From Candidatus Bipolaricaulis sp. (GTDB taxonomy: Bacteria > Bipolaricaulota > Bipolaricaulia > Bipolaricaulales > Bipolaricaulaceae), in the NCBI GenBank assembly GCA_020062805.1, contig JAGUVP010000100.1:1-6965 (forward strand): a stretch of 6,965 nt of DNA. The letters are read 5' to 3'. Shown here piece after piece: positions 5,471 to 6,965 of the stretch (position 1 is the stretch's first letter; every line of letters begins with the position of its first letter). The translations under genes were made by a program, and so were the position numbers. The notes under the pieces are model-generated. The model was not told the origin of the DNA and searched no databases. It was given only the letters and a program-made list of their open reading frames with translations.

Positions 5471-5887
5471 ATGCCACACTTGAAGTCGAGAAGCCTTTTC
5501 ATCAGCCATTCCTGGTCGTACAGCGACGCATACGAGAAGCTTGTAGCGCTACTCGATGCCGCTCCCAGCTTTCAGTACAAGAACTACTCGGTGCCCAAGG
5601 ATCACCCCGTTCACAATGCGCCGAACCTCGATGCGCTCTACAAGGCCATCAGGAATCAGATGGTGTTCTGCGATGTTGTCCTCATCATGGCCGGGAAGTA
5701 CGCGACCTACAGCAAGTGGATTCAGAGGGAGATCCAGATCGCCAAGAAGGACTTCAGCAAGCCAATCGTCGCGATCCGCCCGTGGGCGAACGAGCAGGTG
5801 TCATCCGTTGTCTCCGATGCTGCGGACAGATTGGTGGGGTGGAACACTAACTCGATCGTGTCCGCAATCCGGGAGCTGGATCCGTGA
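5471..5887 (+). CDS. TIR-like domain protein, Thoeris ThsB-like (DUF1863/MTH538 type)
   Basis: The product is 138 aa. The ATG at 5471 follows AAGGAGGTG (GGAGG 5461-5465, 5 bases spacing); a longer open frame from 5249 only reads through attC2 and is rejected. Residues 8-16 (SLFISHSWS) are the first TIR strand and box. Residues 36-43 (YKNYSVPK) and 66-76 (FCDVVLIMAGK) follow the family pattern. Residues 81-90 (SKWIQREIQI) carry the S-x-W-x-x-x-E arrangement, so E87 is the candidate catalytic Glu of NAD-cleaving TIRs. KPIVAIRPW and DRLVGWNTNSIV complete the domain, which fills the whole protein. In Thoeris, ThsB TIRs sense phage and convert NAD into a signal that activates a separate effector. 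The stop codon overlaps the start of the next gene (GTGA), so the two are translationally coupled. The partner is a membrane protein, not the SIR2-type ThsA, so this is Thoeris-like at most. Confidence 0.87.
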   Translation: MPHLKSRSLFISHSWSYSDAYEKLVALLDAAPSFQYKNYSVPKDHPVHNAPNLDALYKAIRNQMVFCDVVLIMAGKYATYSKWIQREIQIAKKDFSKPIVAIRPWANEQVSSVVSDAADRLVGWNTNSIVSAIRELDP

Positions 5888-6432
5888 CCGAGGCACCTAT
5901 GGCTCAGGACAAGCTCGCGGGGGCGCTGGAAGGCGTGGATCCTGAACACTATGGGCCCCAGTATCGAGACCATGCTCTCGAGATCTACAAGACATACCTT
6001 GAGATGGCCGACCGAATCAGTGAGCGGCGCGAGAAGGCGAATTCCTTCTTTCTCGCTGTGAACACTGCATTGATCGCGTTGCTTGCCAAGGATGCGTTCG
6101 GGAGTGACACCGCTTCGCCGCGGGCGATTGAGGTGCTCGTGCCAGTCGCGGCCGGCGTACTCTGCTACCTCTGGCATCGGATAATCCGATCGTACCGCGA
6201 CCTGAACTCGGCGAAGTTCAAGGTCATCCACACCATCGAGCGTCAGCTACCCCTGCGGCCCTGCGACGCCGAGTGGGAGAGCGTCGAACGGGGCAAGAAC
6301 CCGAAGCTGTACCTCCCATTCACGCACGTGGAAGGAGTCGTGCCGTGGCTGTTCATGGCCTTCCACGCACTGCTTGCAGCATCGGGCATTCCGTGGGCCG
6401 CGGCGTGGGCGGCGTTGCGAGGGACTGGCTAA
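5884..6432 (+). CDS. Small multi-pass membrane protein coupled to the TIR gene (candidate effector)
   Basis: The product is 182 aa from GTG 5884, preceded by GGGAG (5871-5875) at 8 bases; the start overlaps the TIR stop as GTGA. ATG 5899 is a weaker alternative. Residues 1-50 are soluble and charged (ALEIYKTYLEMADRISERRE). Hydrophobic segments lie at about 53-70 (NSFFLAVNTALIALL), 82-100 (IEVLVPVAAGVLCYLW) and 150-178 (VVPWLFMAFHALLAASGIPW), the last perhaps a hairpin. The loop between them has SYRDLNSAKFKVIHTIE (103-119), AEWES (129-133) and KLYLPFTHVE (141-150). I recognise a widespread family often paired with TIR-type genes; I believe databases call it RipA-like octameric membrane protein, stated with low certainty. 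The likely role is an inner-membrane effector or partner acting with the TIR enzyme; no SIR2, SLOG or macro domain is visible. The stop lies inside attC3. Confidence 0.82.
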   Translation: MTEAPMAQDKLAGALEGVDPEHYGPQYRDHALEIYKTYLEMADRISERREKANSFFLAVNTALIALLAKDAFGSDTASPRAIEVLVPVAAGVLCYLWHRIIRSYRDLNSAKFKVIHTIERQLPLRPCDAEWESVERGKNPKLYLPFTHVEGVVPWLFMAFHALLAASGIPWAAAWAALRGTG

Positions 6433-6490
6433 CAACCGGTTGCAGCGGACGGTTCGTTGCGCGGCCCGCCGCTGAACCAGACCGTTTGCA
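6427..6490 (+). repeat. attC site of cassette 3, last in the array
   Basis: This site is 64 bp. R'' is GGCTAAC (6427-6433). GGTT (6438-6441) pairs with AACC (6475-6478) and CAGCGG (6443-6448) with CCGCTG (6469-6474), leaving G6442 unpaired. The closing GTT (6484-6486) continues as TGCA, which is not the RRRY consensus because those bases belong to the DNA beyond the array. The arms differ from attC1 and attC2 outside the CAGCGG core, so this cassette may have another origin. The dispersed repeat beside the transporter gene starts within its last bases. Confidence 0.88.
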
Positions 6491-6533
6491 TGAGGAGTCG
6501 GGTCTTGTTCCGTGCGTTCGCGAAGAGCCCCCT
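6487..6533 (+). repeat. 47-bp dispersed repeat beside the transporter gene (copy C)
   Basis: This copy runs from TGCATGAGGAGTCGGG through GTTCCGTGCGTTCGCG to CCCCCTT and ends at the base before the transporter stop codon. It matches 2902-2948, and its core GTCGGGTCTTGTTCCGTGC is inverted at 208-236. It joins the attC3 edge directly, so the array's distal end coincides with the start of this repeat. Confidence 0.7.
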
Positions 6534-6965
6534 TCACATCCCAACCATGAGCTGGAGGGCGAGGACGGCCAGGCAGGCGAGCAGGCTTGCCGGGGTGACG
6601 AGCAGGCCGTACTTCACGAACTCGGGGAACGTGATCCGCACCTCTTTGCCTGCGAGGATCGTCATCCACATGATCCCCGCCAGGGCCCCGATCGGGGTCA
6701 GGTTCGCCCCGAGGTTCGATCCAATCGCCGTCCCCAGCGCGGCGGCGAGGAGCGGCGCCCCGCTCAGCCCCCCGGTAGCCGAGGCGAAGGCGAGGGTCAT
6801 CGGGATGTTGTTGAGGACGTTCGCGGCGAGGGCGGAGCCTGCCCCGTAGAGGACGCCGAGCAGGGGAACCGATCCCCCACTCAGCGCGAGGAGCACCTCG
6901 CCGAGCTTCCCCGTGACCCCGTACACGCGCAGGGCGTACACGGTCACGAACAGGGAGAGCACGAA
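6534..6965 (-). CDS. ArsB-type anion/arsenite permease, C-terminal part (5' end outside window)
   Basis: 143 residues of the C-terminal end are visible and the frame stays open to the window edge, so the start lies to the right. At least three hydrophobic segments are seen: VLSLFVTVYALRVYG at the right edge, ALAANVLNNIPMTLAFASA, and near the C-terminus YGLLVTPASLLACLAVLAL. The motifs NNIPMTL and GSNLGANLTPIGALAGIMW are characteristic of the ArsB/anion-transporter superfamily, whose members move arsenite or other anions across the inner membrane. Substrate cannot be set from this part alone, so no symbol is given. It is the best-preserved of three copies; those at 1-70 and 2949-3144 are truncated. 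It runs convergently toward the cassette array, its stop 44 bases past the last cassette. Confidence 0.85.
   Translation of the reverse strand, partial: FVLSLFVTVYALRVYGVTGKLGEVLLALSGGSVPLLGVLYGAGSALAANVLNNIPMTLAFASATGGLSGAPLLAAALGTAIGSNLGANLTPIGALAGIMWMTILAGKEVRITFPEFVKYGLLVTPASLLACLAVLALQLMVGM

Larger units (their letters stand above)
3360..6484 (+). mobile_element. Three-cassette integron array without a visible integrase
   Basis: Cassette 1 is 3360-4759, cassette 2 is 4760-5448 and cassette 3 is 5449-6484. Each carries one or two + strand genes, with the first start codon 22-29 bases after the cassette edge and an attC overlapping or directly following the last stop codon. The boundaries are self-consistent. 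Cassette 1 opens after the G of GTTAGAC and closes with GTCTAAC, its exact reverse complement. Cassette 2 opens with GTTGGGC and closes with GCCCAAC, also exact. Cassette 3 opens with GTTACCC and closes with GGCTAAC, one mismatch. Such cassettes are excised and inserted by IntI recombinases as circles. attC1 and attC2 are nearly identical, as in chromosomal arrays, whereas attC3 differs. The whole array lies between two ~240-bp direct repeats (2902-3144 and 6487-6735). Confidence 0.88.

Noticed and set aside
5722..6231. 169-codon minus-strand frame across cassette 3
   Set aside because: It is antisense to two coupled genes with recognisable families; it is a shadow of their codon usage.

Overview
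The window is accessory DNA from an uncharacterised, GC-rich environmental bacterium. Its centre is an array of three integron gene cassettes (3360-6484), all reading on the + strand. The evidence is three attC recombination sites (4706-4765, 5395-5454, 6427-6490). Each has the RYYYAAC...GTTRRRY architecture (the last GTT box is degenerate), a long imperfect inverted repeat and one unpaired base. Cassette limits are cross-checked: the bases that open a cassette are the reverse complement of the box that closes it, exactly for cassettes 1 and 2 and with one mismatch for cassette 3. No integrase gene is in the window, so as seen this is an integrase-less array (CALIN-like), possibly with a relic attI at 3326-3365. 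No single gene fixes the phylum. A secreted protein with a beta-barrel-like C-terminus ending in Phe hints at a diderm host.

Left part (1-2900): a 70-bp internal fragment of an ArsB-type transporter gene on the - strand, then a non-coding stretch with inverted repeats. Two paralogous exported proteins follow, tail to tail (332-1363 on + and 1397-1975 on -). They share one conserved domain, but one continues into a barrel-like region and the other ends in a membrane anchor. Last comes a - strand zinc-ribbon protein of unknown function (2111-2854).

Middle (2900-3360): a second, damaged copy of the ArsB-type gene's 3' end (2949-3144), preceded by a 47-bp repeat. A roughly 200-bp non-coding stretch follows, with a possible + strand promoter and the attI-like sequence at the array's entry.

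Array: cassette 1 (3360-4759) carries two genes: a protein resembling class III nucleotide cyclases in its metal-site motifs, and a small conserved protein. Cassette 2 (4760-5448) carries a helix-turn-helix protein fused to a GIY-YIG-like domain. Cassette 3 (5449-6484) carries a TIR-like protein with an intact candidate catalytic Glu, translationally coupled to a small multi-pass membrane protein. This last pair looks like a TIR plus membrane-effector antiphage module related to Thoeris. The nucleotide-signalling reading of cassette 1 is weaker.

Right end (6485-6965): the 47-bp repeat again, then the best-preserved ArsB-type gene (- strand, 5' end outside the window). The array is therefore bracketed by direct repeats about 95% identical, and a third fragment of the same gene lies at the left edge. 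This suggests repeated duplication or recombination at the downstream side of the transporter gene.
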